Below, in pieces: positions 7,458-16,442 of a stretch of 64,000 nt of DNA. How positions within the stretch are numbered: the stretch's first letter is position 1; each line of letters starts with the position of its first letter. The stretch lies in NCBI GenBank assembly GCA_002709955.1, contig PAQY01000016.1:153501-217500 (forward strand). The letters run 5' to 3'. A model generated the notes under the pieces. It did not search any database and was not told the DNA's origin. It saw only the letters and a program-made list of their open reading frames with translations. This DNA is from Rhodospirillaceae bacterium (GTDB lineage Bacteria > Pseudomonadota > Alphaproteobacteria > UBA8366 > Aestuariispiraceae). A program made the translations under genes and the position numbers.

Positions 7458-9062
7458 CTACGCGCTGGCCGCCTTGGGCGTGTCATCGATAAAGGAATGG
7501 ATTGTTGCCAGGGCCCCGTCCAGGGCCTCCCCCTTTTCATCCAACAAGGCCGCTTCCCGCAAACGACGCAGCCAATCTGCGGCATCTGACCGCCCTGCGA
7601 CAAGGTCTCCCCCAGCGAGCACACGGTCAAATTTGGACAGGCCACGGATGTGGGTATCGCTATATCCTTTGATCAGCCGTCGGCACAGAACAATTTCCAC
7701 CGCCAGGGCGTAATCTGTGGTCAGGGCCTTCTGGGCGCGGGCTTGCCATTCCAGCCAATGGGCGCGTTCGATATGGTGGCGCAGCAGCGCACGCCGCCAA
7801 CGACGCAGGCCTGATACCAGATACAGGCTCAGAAACGGCAGAATCGCATCGGTACGCACCCGCCGTCCCCGATTGACCATGCGGTCCAACAGCCTGACCA
7901 GCTTGGGACGTGATTCGACAAAGCGACCGATGCGATGCGGCATCAGACCACAGAATTCCGTCGCGCGGGGATGCATGAATTCAGTGATTTGCATCACTGT
8001 TTCTGCATCGACATCCATTTCCCGACGGACCCGCTGAAACCGGGTTCCACGGGTCTTTAAATCGGCAACCCGGATAACATCGTCATAGGCCATTGCATTT
8101 GCCAGATATTTCGCCAGTTCTTTTGTATAGCGGAAGTGCTGGGCCTCTCCCCCCGCCTGTTGATCTGCGATTGCAGCTTTTTCCAACTGGTCCAGGTATT
8201 CGCCGCCATAGGCCAGATCCTGAAAATCAATGACCTTATTCAGTCCCCGCGCGGCAATTTCCTGGGCCGGTTGCGGCAGGGATTGAATACGCTTTACCAG
8301 TGAATTGTATTTACCGACAAGAACCTTCGGACCGGCAAGGTCCGTGGGCACGGTGATGCTGTCTGTCGGGGCGATCTGGTCGGTATTTTGGGCGGGTTCC
8401 TGGGTTTTGGCCTGATCCAGGGCACGGTCAAAGGCTTTCAGACTGGCAGAAACGCCACGGCCAGAGGCGCGGATGGTTTCGCGATAGCTCTCTGCTGGGA
8501 AGGGCAGGGCCCCGGACCCCGCCAATGCACCCAGCAAGCAGGACGAAATATGGCTTTTCGTCTCTGTCGCGATCTTATCCATGGCAAAGCAGATAAAGGA
8601 CTTCGCGGCTTCCTGCCCCGCTGCCAGGACGACGGCACTATCGGCGCGCCCATCGCCGGGCACAATTTTCTCAGAAACAGCAAACATGCGGTGGCTGGAT
8701 GAAATCAGCGTGGTGCGGTCTGCCGTCACCAGACCCCGATTGATCGCGCGCCCAGCTTCCATGATTTCTGCGGCAATCAGGATATCGACATCGCCGGGTG
8801 CAGGCATCAGGGCAAAGACAGGATCCCGGTCCGATGCCGCCATCATTTCCACATAATAAATCGTCGCACCGGTGCGTTGCGCCACGCCGGGAACAGAGGT
8901 TGCCTGGGCATGATAACCATTGCGCTCTGCCACATCGACAATCCAGTCAGACAGCACGCCCCCGCCCTGACCACCAACCGCCAGGATCGCCAGCTTGATG
9001 ATATTCTTTGTCTGATCCTGCCCGGCGACGGCTTGAAAGGTATTTTCAGAACTGCTCATCAC
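7458..9062 (-). CDS. iorB: indolepyruvate ferredoxin oxidoreductase, beta (gamma-domain) subunit with C-terminal extension
   Basis: 534 residues. The first 220 form the pyruvate/2-oxoacid:ferredoxin oxidoreductase gamma-type domain (GGQGGGVLSDWI near residue 33, then a PGVAQRTGA motif). The remaining 300 are an alpha-helical extension (DUF6537-like) found in the two-gene aerobic-proteobacterial form of the enzyme. Together with IorA it oxidatively decarboxylates aryl pyruvates to aryl-acetyl-CoA, passing electrons to ferredoxin. Its ATG overlaps the iorA stop by four bases, indicating translational coupling. Archaeal IorB is only about 200 residues, so the extension is the notable part. Confidence 0.88.
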   Translation of the reverse strand: MMSSSENTFQAVAGQDQTKNIIKLAILAVGGQGGGVLSDWIVDVAERNGYHAQATSVPGVAQRTGATIYYVEMMAASDRDPVFALMPAPGDVDILIAAEIMEAGRAINRGLVTADRTTLISSSHRMFAVSEKIVPGDGRADSAVVLAAGQEAAKSFICFAMDKIATETKSHISSCLLGALAGSGALPFPAESYRETIRASGRGVSASLKAFDRALDQAKTQEPAQNTDQIAPTDSITVPTDLAGPKVLVGKYNSLVKRIQSLPQPAQEIAARGLNKVIDFQDLAYGGEYLDQLEKAAIADQQAGGEAQHFRYTKELAKYLANAMAYDDVIRVADLKTRGTRFQRVRREMDVDAETVMQITEFMHPRATEFCGLMPHRIGRFVESRPKLVRLLDRMVNRGRRVRTDAILPFLSLYLVSGLRRWRRALLRHHIERAHWLEWQARAQKALTTDYALAVEIVLCRRLIKGYSDTHIRGLSKFDRVLAGGDLVAGRSDAADWLRRLREAALLDEKGEALDGALATIHSFIDDTPKAASA

Positions 9063-11212
9063 GCGGCCTCTCCAAAGGTCAGTCGGTTCTTGGCGCGCCG
9101 GTTTTGCAATGCCCCAATGATCCGCTGGCTGAACCGCGCCATGGCTCGTTCAAAGCGCCCTGAATTATGAACAATATCGGCGCGATAGAAGGATGGGCAC
9201 AGGACGGCGGCATCGGCCACTTCCCCGCAATTTCCGCAACCCACACAGGATTCATCGATGCTGGCGACGGGATCGTCCCGCAACGGATCCTCCAGGCTTT
9301 TCATGCCCAGGGACGGACAGCCCGACAGGCGCATACAGGCATGGTCACCGGTGCACACATCCTCATCCACCCCAAAACGGGGCTTCACAACCCGTTTGCC
9401 ATCCCCTATGGCTTTCGCCTGGATGGGGCGTTCGCGACGCTGTTTGTTCAACATGCATTCAGACGATGCGACGATAACCTTGGGTCCGGTCTCCGTCGTT
9501 GTCAGGGCCTCTTTCAGGGTATCGCGGACTTTCGTGACATCATAGGTCCGGTCGATCTGGCGCACCCATTTCACCCCAACGCCTTTCAGCGCGTCTGCAA
9601 TGGGATGTTGCGTTGATTTGGTAGGATTATCGGCGCGGGACGACAGAATGTCCTGCCCACCGGTCGCGGCAGAATAATAGTTATCAACGATCATGATCAC
9701 GTTGTCAGATTTGTTATAGACCGCATTGCCAATGCTGGACGTCAGCCCATTGTGCCAGAATCCGCCATCGCCGATGATCGAAATCGCGCGCTTATCGCCA
9801 CCGCCATCAAAGGCCCCGTTCGAAGCTGGGCCCAGGCCAAAGCCCATTGTTGTGCCGCCAATTTCAAACGGGGGCATGATGGAAAACAAGTGACACCCGA
9901 TATCCGCGGCGATCTGGTGCGGGCCAGTTTCCTGTTCGACCAGTTTCATCGCGGCAAAAATCGGGCGTTCCGGGCACCCGGTACAGAATCCAGGCGGGCG
10001 CGCCGGGACCGTTTTCACCAGATCATCAAAGGTCTTGTCTTCCACAGGTTTGTTCGGCGCACGATGGCGCGCGGGCAGCATCGCGGGGTCAGCATCGCGC
10101 AGGAAATTCGTGATGCCATCCACCATGACTGCGCCGGTATATTCGCCAGCAGGGGGCAGATAATCTTTGCCGGACAGAGAGACCTTGTGGCGTGCCTTAT
10201 ACAGCATCGCGCCAAAGGCCTGTTCGATATAATTCGGCTGACCTTCTTCAACCAGCAGAACCGATTCCTTGCCTTCACAGAATTCCAGGAATTCAGAATC
10301 GATCAGCGGGTAGGTAACATTCAGCACATACAGTGGTATGGCACTGTCGCCATGCACATTGGCCAGACCCAGACGCTGTAAGGCGCGAATGACGGTGTTA
10401 TACATCCCGCCCTGCAGGATGATCCCTGTCTTGCCGGTCTTGGGACCAAACATCTCATTTAGCTTATGGTCGCGAATGAAGTTTACGGCGGCGGGCCAGC
10501 GGGTTTTCACCTTTTCCTGTTCATGGGTAAAGGCAGCGGGCGGCAATACGATGCGATCCGTCTTGCGTTGCGGGTTCTTCAAGGCATCGCGCACGGTCAG
10601 TGGTGGCGCCTTGTTGTCTTTTGCTGTGAAGACGCCATGCACATGACAGGCGCGAATGCGCACTTCCAACATGACAGGGGTGTTGCTGGCCTCTGACAAT
10701 TCAAAGCCATCCTGCACGGCCTTCACCAGGCTGGGAAGATTTGGGCGCGGATCCAACAGCCATATCTGGGATTTCATGGCAAAGGCGTGGCTGCGTTCCT
10801 GCATGATGGAGGAACCTTCGCCATAGTCTTCCCCAACGATGACCAGCGCACCGCCTGTCACCCCACCGGATGCCAGATTGGCCAGCGCGTCAGACGCGAC
10901 ATTGGTGCCAACGGTGGATTTGAAGGCAACCGCGCCGCGAATGGGATAATGGACAGACGCCGCAAGCATTGCCGCAGCGGAGGCTTCAGTCGCATTCGCT
11001 TCATACCGGACGCCCAGTTCCCCCAGGATTTCCTGCGCGTCGGCCAGAACGTCCATCAGGTGCGAAATCGGCGCGCCCTGATAACCACCAACATAGCCGA
11101 CACCGGATTCCAGCAACGCCTTGGTGATTGCCAGAATGCCTTCCCCCCGAAATTCCTCGCCAGCACCGATCTTCAGCTGTTGGACTTCTTTCTTGAATGA
11201 TCTTTCTGCCAT
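9059..11212 (-). CDS. iorA: indolepyruvate ferredoxin oxidoreductase, alpha subunit
   Basis: 717 residues: an N-terminal pyrimidine-binding/transketolase-like domain (GVGYVGGYQGAPISHL near 35-50), a central domain, and a thiamine pyrophosphate domain (CTGCPERP; IGDGGFWHNG; VDNYYSAATGG). A C-terminal ferredoxin segment contains a clear second cluster motif (CVGCGNC...CP) and a first motif with unusual C-x5-C-x5-C spacing. It converts aromatic 2-oxoacids plus CoA to acyl-CoA and CO2. AAGGAG precedes the ATG. The gene starts only 24 bases after dctM, so the TRAP transporter and the enzyme are very likely one transcript, suggesting that the carried substrate is a 2-oxoacid or precursor. Confidence 0.9.
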   Translation of the reverse strand: MAERSFKKEVQQLKIGAGEEFRGEGILAITKALLESGVGYVGGYQGAPISHLMDVLADAQEILGELGVRYEANATEASAAAMLAASVHYPIRGAVAFKSTVGTNVASDALANLASGGVTGGALVIVGEDYGEGSSIMQERSHAFAMKSQIWLLDPRPNLPSLVKAVQDGFELSEASNTPVMLEVRIRACHVHGVFTAKDNKAPPLTVRDALKNPQRKTDRIVLPPAAFTHEQEKVKTRWPAAVNFIRDHKLNEMFGPKTGKTGIILQGGMYNTVIRALQRLGLANVHGDSAIPLYVLNVTYPLIDSEFLEFCEGKESVLLVEEGQPNYIEQAFGAMLYKARHKVSLSGKDYLPPAGEYTGAVMVDGITNFLRDADPAMLPARHRAPNKPVEDKTFDDLVKTVPARPPGFCTGCPERPIFAAMKLVEQETGPHQIAADIGCHLFSIMPPFEIGGTTMGFGLGPASNGAFDGGGDKRAISIIGDGGFWHNGLTSSIGNAVYNKSDNVIMIVDNYYSAATGGQDILSSRADNPTKSTQHPIADALKGVGVKWVRQIDRTYDVTKVRDTLKEALTTTETGPKVIVASSECMLNKQRRERPIQAKAIGDGKRVVKPRFGVDEDVCTGDHACMRLSGCPSLGMKSLEDPLRDDPVASIDESCVGCGNCGEVADAAVLCPSFYRADIVHNSGRFERAMARFSQRIIGALQNRRAKNRLTFGEAA

Positions 11213-11236
11213 GGCGTGAACTCCTTCAACAAACGT

Positions 11237-12553
11237 CTATTTACTGATCAATTCAGGCAACCATGTCCCCAATGCGGGGATTGCAACGACCAGGGTAAGC
11301 ACGAACAGCTTGATGACCAGAAATGGCGCGACCGCCGCATAGATCTGTTTCATCCGGACCGTACTGGGCGCAACGCCCCGCATGACAAACAACAGCAGAC
11401 CAAAAGGTGGCGTCAGCAATGCGATTTCCATGGTCAGCAGATAGACAACCCCCAGCACCAGTTCATCAATGCCCATCGCGCGGGCCAGCGGGATGAAAAT
11501 AGGGATCGTCACCATCAGCATGCTGACCTGATCGATAAAGCATCCCAGGAACAACAGCAGCAGAATCATGCCGATCAGCACCTGCAAAGCCGTCAAGTCC
11601 CAGCCATTGATCAAATTGATCAGGCCGCTTGTTGCCCCGCTGAAGGACAGGATTTGACTGAAGGTCTGGCTGGCGGCGATGATGAACATAATCATAACGG
11701 TCAGCTTTACTGTTTCCATCAAGGCGGCCCCCAGATTGGCCAGGCTTAGGGACCGATAGGCCATGCTGGCCAATACAGCCGCCAGACATCCAAGCGCCGC
11801 CGCATCGGTGGGGGAGGCAATGCCGATCAACAGGCTGCCGATCACCACAAAGAAAATGCCAGACAGGGGCAGAACATAAATGCAGAAGGGTTTCCACCGC
11901 TCCCACAGGGTCATGGCGGGTGGGTCATCAGACGGGGCAAGGTCCGGTCGCAGGATCGAAATCGTAACGATCAGGATAACGAACAGAACCGATAGCAGGA
12001 TGGCTGGCAGAATGCCCGCCACCAGCAGCTTTGAAATCGAAATGCCTGCCAGGCTGCCCAGCAGAACTGCCAGCGCAGAAGGGGGAATCAGCATCGCAAT
12101 CGCGCCAGAGGCCATGATCGGCCCCATGGCAAGCGTTGGATGATACCCTTTCTTCAACATGCTGGGCATCAGGGTGGATCCCAGCATTGCCGTATTGGCA
12201 ATCGTTGACCCGGACAGGGCGGAAAAGATTGTTCCACCGAAAACCGTCACTACGGCCAACCGCCCAGGTACTCTCATAACAATGCGCTCTATCGCGTCGA
12301 TCGCGCGGTGGGCGACCCGGGACTGAAACAGTATCTCCCCCATCAGGATGAACAATGGGATGGGCGCTAATTGAAAATTGGAAACGGAGCTGGTTGCATT
12401 GCGGGCCATCTGAACCAGGCCGTTGGTGCCGCCCAGAATGAAGTATGCACCAATGACATTGACGGTGATAAAGGCAAAAGCGACCGGCAGTCCAATCGCC
12501 AGCAGAAAAACCAATCCGCCCAGCATCAGTGTTAAGATGAGCATCCAATCCAT
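11237..12553 (-). CDS. dctM: TRAP transporter large permease subunit (DctM family)
   Basis: 438 residues with about 12 hydrophobic segments, the DctM/TRAP-T large membrane component. The open frame runs on to 12865, but the additional 104 residues are a non-hydrophobic shadow of dctQ. The start MDWMLILTLML at 12553 is two bases past the dctQ stop, as is normal in TRAP operons. The conserved NTAMLGSTLMP and PPSALAV segments of the family are visible. It works with dctQ and dctP in sodium-driven uptake of organic acids across the inner membrane. It is third in a five-gene operon with iorA and iorB. Confidence 0.92.
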   Translation of the reverse strand: MDWMLILTLMLGGLVFLLAIGLPVAFAFITVNVIGAYFILGGTNGLVQMARNATSSVSNFQLAPIPLFILMGEILFQSRVAHRAIDAIERIVMRVPGRLAVVTVFGGTIFSALSGSTIANTAMLGSTLMPSMLKKGYHPTLAMGPIMASGAIAMLIPPSALAVLLGSLAGISISKLLVAGILPAILLSVLFVILIVTISILRPDLAPSDDPPAMTLWERWKPFCIYVLPLSGIFFVVIGSLLIGIASPTDAAALGCLAAVLASMAYRSLSLANLGAALMETVKLTVMIMFIIAASQTFSQILSFSGATSGLINLINGWDLTALQVLIGMILLLLFLGCFIDQVSMLMVTIPIFIPLARAMGIDELVLGVVYLLTMEIALLTPPFGLLLFVMRGVAPSTVRMKQIYAAVAPFLVIKLFVLTLVVAIPALGTWLPELISK

Positions 12554-12555
12554 GC

Positions 12556-13056
12556 TTAAAGTCCCGTCTGAAGGCGGTCTAGGGCGGGGCTGCGAAGGGC
12601 CTGGCGAATAAATTCTATGGCCAGCAAGACACCGGACACAGAGGCAGGAATCATCACAAGCCATTCCGGGAAAACAAGGATCCCCTGAATCATCGATCCG
12701 CGACCAAAGGCGATCAACAGCGCTTGAAACGATGACCAGGCCAACACACCGGACATAACAGCCCCCAACCCCATCGTTACGACGTGCAGCGGGCGTTGAA
12801 TGCGGGGTGTTAAACTGGCTGTGACGATATCGACTGCGACATGGGCATTCTTTTTCAACACCCATGGCGCGGCCAAAAAGGTTGCCGCCATCAATCCCAC
12901 TTCGATGCCATCTGCCATGCCAAAAATGTTGGTGGTGAAAACCGATACCAGCACGACATTGATCACCAGGGCTGTGGTGATTGCGGCCAGCACCGCGCCT
13001 GCCAACATGGCAAGCGCGGTTACTAACCCACTATAGGCTTTTTCAAGAACAGGCAT
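12556..13056 (-). CDS. dctQ: TRAP transporter small permease subunit (DctQ family)
   Basis: 166 residues with four predicted membrane segments (about 12-34, 50-68, 90-110, 128-150). Between segments two and three lies the family motif region KKNAHVAVDIV, in which the conserved His-Val-x-Val-Asp is intact. It is the small membrane partner of DctM. It starts 12 bases after the dctP stop and ends two bases before dctM, in the classical P-Q-M order. Confidence 0.9.
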   Translation of the reverse strand: MPVLEKAYSGLVTALAMLAGAVLAAITTALVINVVLVSVFTTNIFGMADGIEVGLMAATFLAAPWVLKKNAHVAVDIVTASLTPRIQRPLHVVTMGLGAVMSGVLAWSSFQALLIAFGRGSMIQGILVFPEWLVMIPASVSGVLLAIEFIRQALRSPALDRLQTGL

Positions 13057-13068
13057 TGTAAGCCCGCG

Positions 13069-14040
13069 TTACTGCATGCAGCTGCGCAGAGACGCTGCGG
13101 CATCCGCATCGATCTCAGCGACTTTATCCCAGCCCGCAGTCTGGGCGGTTTCCAGCCATTTTGTGCGCTCGTCCCCGTCCAGGGTGATCACCTGGATGCC
13201 AGCGGCTTCCTGCTTTTTGGCTTCTTCAGCATTGATGGCGACATTGTTCGCGTTCAAAGCTTCGGTATAGGCAATGCCTTCTTCCAACAGGGCGCGCTGT
13301 TCGTCACTCAGGCCTTTCCATTTATCCAGGTTGACCAGAATTTCGACATCCACCTGATAGAAGCCCGGATCGACGCGATATTTCGTTTGTTCATCCCAAC
13401 CCAGATCCAGGACACCTTGAATCGGCCAGCCATAGCCATCAATCGTGCCGCGTTCCAGGGCGGTATAGACATCACCCGGAGGGGTCCGGATCAGATTCGC
13501 GCCCAGGGTCTGGAACATCGCCTGATAAACCGGTGTGGTGCGAATGGTCAGCCCGGACAGGTCTGCACCCGTAATTGGCTTGGTCAGATACAGGTGGAAA
13601 TTCACATGATCGCCGGTGCGTCCCAGATATTTTACATTCATCTGGGATTGGTGCATGGCGTCGACCTTGTCATAGCAGCCATTGGCGCGCTGGTCCTGAA
13701 TGGTGTTTTCAGCCAGCTTCAGCGCATCCCCCATCGGCAGGATATTGGTATAAAATGCTGCGGTCACATTGGCGATGTCGACAACGCCTGATGATACCGC
13801 ATTGCCCACTTCAAAGGGGGGCATGGCTTCGGGGCCACCGACTGTTTGAATTTGCAATACGCCTTTGCCGTTTTCATTGATCCACTCAACGAAGGCTTCG
13901 TAAGGCCGTGAAAAGGTGGTTCCCAGCGCAAAGGCGGTGGTTCCGCGCAAGGTGACTTCTTCTGCCACAGCAGGTCCGGCGGAAAAACTTGCAGCCAAAA
14001 GGACCGCAACGGAGGCGGCCTGTGCAATCGTCTTCTTCAT
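13069..14040 (-). CDS. dctP: TRAP transporter substrate-binding protein (DctP family)
   Basis: 323 residues with a Sec signal peptide (charged MKKT, hydrophobic core, likely cleavage after GPAVA at about 26). The mature DctP-fold protein carries the ligand-gate region near LTIRTTPVYQAMFQTLGANLIRTPP, where the conserved Arg that binds substrate carboxylates is present (TIRTTP). A GGGAG ribosome site precedes the ATG. It is the first gene of the dctPQM-iorAB operon and sits behind a strong inverted repeat at 14115-14140. The ligand is not certain, but the linked enzyme suggests an aromatic or branched 2-oxoacid. Confidence 0.92.
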   Translation of the reverse strand: MKKTIAQAASVAVLLAASFSAGPAVAEEVTLRGTTAFALGTTFSRPYEAFVEWINENGKGVLQIQTVGGPEAMPPFEVGNAVSSGVVDIANVTAAFYTNILPMGDALKLAENTIQDQRANGCYDKVDAMHQSQMNVKYLGRTGDHVNFHLYLTKPITGADLSGLTIRTTPVYQAMFQTLGANLIRTPPGDVYTALERGTIDGYGWPIQGVLDLGWDEQTKYRVDPGFYQVDVEILVNLDKWKGLSDEQRALLEEGIAYTEALNANNVAINAEEAKKQEAAGIQVITLDGDERTKWLETAQTAGWDKVAEIDADAAASLRSCMQ

Positions 14041-14114
14041 GGTTCACTCCCTAAAGATGGTTGTACTCTGCTTTCGGGGTCCCGCCCCGAGCCGAGTTTT
14101 TAGCAGCTTGAGTC

Positions 14115-14140
14115 AAACTATATCCATTTGCATATAGTTT
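14115..14140. promoter_or_regulatory. 9-bp perfect inverted repeat upstream of dctP
   Basis: AAACTATAT (14115-14123) and ATATAGTTT (14132-14140) are perfect inverted arms around an 8-base spacer. The site is 75-100 bases upstream of the dctP start in a 223-base gap between dctP and the SDR gene. Its AT-rich symmetric form is typical of a MarR or GntR dimer site, and the MarR gene lies at the other end of the same operon. Confidence 0.5.
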
Positions 14141-14263
14141 CTTAAGTGGAAGATTCGGTCAATAGGGAATTTCTGAACGAAAGAAGCATGCCAAAAAGGA
14201 TCGGATATTGATGAAAAATATCCAATAAATTCAAATGGGGGTATCTCGGTCTATCAGGGGGAA

Positions 14264-15025
14264 TCAGTCCAGCAGAATGCCAGATGCCATGAAGCCACCA
14301 TCGACGTTAAGGATATGTCCGTTGATAAAGGCAGCATCGTCCGATGCCAGGAAGCAAACCGCAGAGGCAACTTCTGTTGGTTGTGCATATCGTTTGATCG
14401 GCATTTGGTCGTACCAACGTTGACGATCCTGTGGTCCATGCACGTCAAGGATCATGGGGGTATCAACCGGCGGCGGGGCAACAGCATTCGCGGTCACGCC
14501 ATGCTTACCAAGTTCTGCGGCCAACAGTTTCGTTAACATATCGACAGCGCCCTTGGTGCAGGAATAGGCACCGCGTCCCGTATTGGCGATTTGTCCATTT
14601 ACGGAGCTTAGGGTGATTATTCGTCCCCAGCCGCGCGATACCATCTGGCGACCGGCGCGTTGGCAACAATGAAAGGTTCCTGTCAGGTTGACCGCAAGGA
14701 TGTTGTTCCAATCATCGACATCGAAATCCAGGATCGGTGCGGCCTTCACGATCGCCGCGGAAGTCACCAGAATATCGACGCCGCCGCATGACTCCAAATG
14801 ATCGAATGCCGCGTCGACCTGACCGCGATCCCTGACATCAAACGCCTGCCAATCAACGCTGTAGCCCTTGGCAGTCATTGCCTGCGCAACACGGTTGCAG
14901 TCTTCTTCTTTCAAATCTGCGATTGTCACATGGGCACCCGACTGTGCCAGGCCTTCAACACAGGCCATGCCGATCCCACCGGTGCCCCCCGTTACCAAAG
15001 CGCGCTTACCCGTCAATTGAACCAT
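14264..15025 (-). CDS. SDR-family oxidoreductase
   Basis: 253 residues, classical short-chain dehydrogenase. The cofactor motif TGGTGGIG is at 12-19, a Ser in the SSVNGQ segment, and the catalytic YSCTK (Tyr-x3-Lys) motif near 155. It ends in NVDGGF as 3-oxoacyl/3-hydroxyacyl type reductases do. The open frame reaches 15106, but MVQLTGKRALV at 15025 is the family start. It is separated from dctP by 223 bases containing a putative operator, so it is probably a separate transcription unit. The substrate is unknown; the neighbourhood suggests a catabolic hydroxy or oxo acid. Confidence 0.87.
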   Translation of the reverse strand: MVQLTGKRALVTGGTGGIGMACVEGLAQSGAHVTIADLKEEDCNRVAQAMTAKGYSVDWQAFDVRDRGQVDAAFDHLESCGGVDILVTSAAIVKAAPILDFDVDDWNNILAVNLTGTFHCCQRAGRQMVSRGWGRIITLSSVNGQIANTGRGAYSCTKGAVDMLTKLLAAELGKHGVTANAVAPPPVDTPMILDVHGPQDRQRWYDQMPIKRYAQPTEVASAVCFLASDDAAFINGHILNVDGGFMASGILLD

Positions 15026-15243
15026 GGTTTGAATTCCTTGATCTGAATTATGATAGCGCGGGTGTCTTGCAACGCGGGTGAATGGCTGACGCCTATACTC
15101 GCCCACTACTAGAAAGCCTCAGTGTCCAGGTCAAGCACTCACGGTCAAGGGTGCCTGAACGCATCCGTCTTGATCAAGCGACAGTATAAAGGTTTATAGG
15201 GAAGAGGCCCTCAGGGCGTATTTGACGTGTCAGAAAGAATGTC

Positions 15244-15753
15244 ATGCCAATTGCCGTAACAGCAAAACTGGATCAAGCCTTGTCCGATCCCGTCGAGAGG
15301 CTGTCTCGTGCTATAGAGGCACGCTATCCGGATTTCGTCCCACAGCCTGATTACCAGCCCCATATCACTTTGGCGGTAATGAGTGAGGACGTGCCATCCG
15401 ACGAATTGATCAAACTTTTGCGCAAAGTTACCCTTGGCGTGGATAGATTTCCCGTTGTGACGTCGCATCTGGGTATTTTCCCTGGGCAGCCTAGTTATAT
15501 TTTTCTGGTCCCTGTTGTGACAAAGCCCCTTTTGGAACTCCACGCGATGGTTGCCGCTGCGCTTCCAGCGGGCGTAATGCATCCGCATTATGAAATCGGC
15601 AGTTGGGTTCCGCACATCACTCTGGCAGCGGTCAATCAGACGCTTGATGGCACCATTGCCAATGGCCTGGATAATTTTCAGACATATCGCGGTCACGTGA
15701 CAGATATCGAAGTCGTGCGCTTTCCGCCGGTGCAAGTTTTGGCCAGGCTGTAG
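15244..15753 (+). CDS. 2H phosphoesterase superfamily protein (2'-5' RNA ligase-like)
   Basis: 169 residues with the two defining HxTx motifs, HITL at residues 40-43 and HITL at 124-127, which form the symmetric active site of cyclic phosphodiesterases and 2'-5' RNA ligase-like proteins. The length is normal for the family. No tRNA ligase or RNA-repair gene is adjacent, so the natural substrate (a 2',3'-cyclic phosphate or similar) cannot be inferred. It is flanked by a divergent SDR gene and a convergent PAS-type gene. Confidence 0.8.
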   Translation: MPIAVTAKLDQALSDPVERLSRAIEARYPDFVPQPDYQPHITLAVMSEDVPSDELIKLLRKVTLGVDRFPVVTSHLGIFPGQPSYIFLVPVVTKPLLELHAMVAAALPAGVMHPHYEIGSWVPHITLAAVNQTLDGTIANGLDNFQTYRGHVTDIEVVRFPPVQVLARL

Positions 15754-15876
15754 GGACCATGAAGGATCTATTGTTTTGAAGAGCGACTTGGTGTGGCGCG
15801 CCAAGACATTTGCCGCAGCGATGGATGGGAATAGCCGCTGACCTGCGCAGTGCCCCGCCATAAAGTCTATGATTTC

Positions 15877-16380
15877 TTAGGGGGCGCGTTGTTCGGAATA
15901 GACCAGGATTTGTGAAACCGTGGTTCCATCCTTCGACAAGGGAACAAACAGCGCCATTTCCTCAACAGGGACGCCCTTTATGTTCACATTCTTAATCTTT
16001 CGAAACAAAGGTTCCTTTTTATCCTGAACTAGTTTGTAATTTGCCAAGGCCCGCTCTTTGGCATTGGGGTAGGCACCCTCTTCAACCCATAATCCCGTTG
16101 GATTGGCATTGCGGGACAGAACCTCCCATTGCCCTACAACCCGGTAACGAAAACTTCGTTCGCCTGTATCGGTTCGTGAAACGACATCGATTAACAGTAT
16201 TCCAGGCAGGTGATGGGGAATATCCATAGGGTCAAAATCAATGCGGCGCGGCATTATCCTATCGCCCCGGATTTTGCACCAATAAGCGTAAAACTCCTGC
16301 ATTCGTTTTGGGGTGTTTCCCAGAATATCCGGGTCAAATTGGGAAAAGGATGTCATGAATGGCACAGCTCTTATCAACAA
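15877..16380 (-). CDS. PAS-domain protein (PAS_5 / PF07310-type), copy 1
   Basis: About 160 residues. Starts at 16380 and 16356 (MTSFSQFD) are both possible. The fold follows the alphaproteobacterial PAS_5 family: a helix with FYAYWCKIRGDRIMPRR, then DFDPMDIPHHLPGILLIDV and a FRYRVVG strand. Such stand-alone proteins have unknown function, presumably ligand sensing. It is paralogous over its whole length to the next gene (16443-16925), sharing the order R-x-x-DFDPM-IP-HLPGILLIDV, so the pair is a tandem duplication. Confidence 0.8.
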   Translation of the reverse strand: MLIRAVPFMTSFSQFDPDILGNTPKRMQEFYAYWCKIRGDRIMPRRIDFDPMDIPHHLPGILLIDVVSRTDTGERSFRYRVVGQWEVLSRNANPTGLWVEEGAYPNAKERALANYKLVQDKKEPLFRKIKNVNIKGVPVEEMALFVPLSKDGTTVSQILVYSEQRAP

Positions 16381-16442
16381 ACGGCCACGGTATCAGGATA
16401 GTTGCTGTTTGGATATCTGAAACTACGCATCCCTTTGAATCA

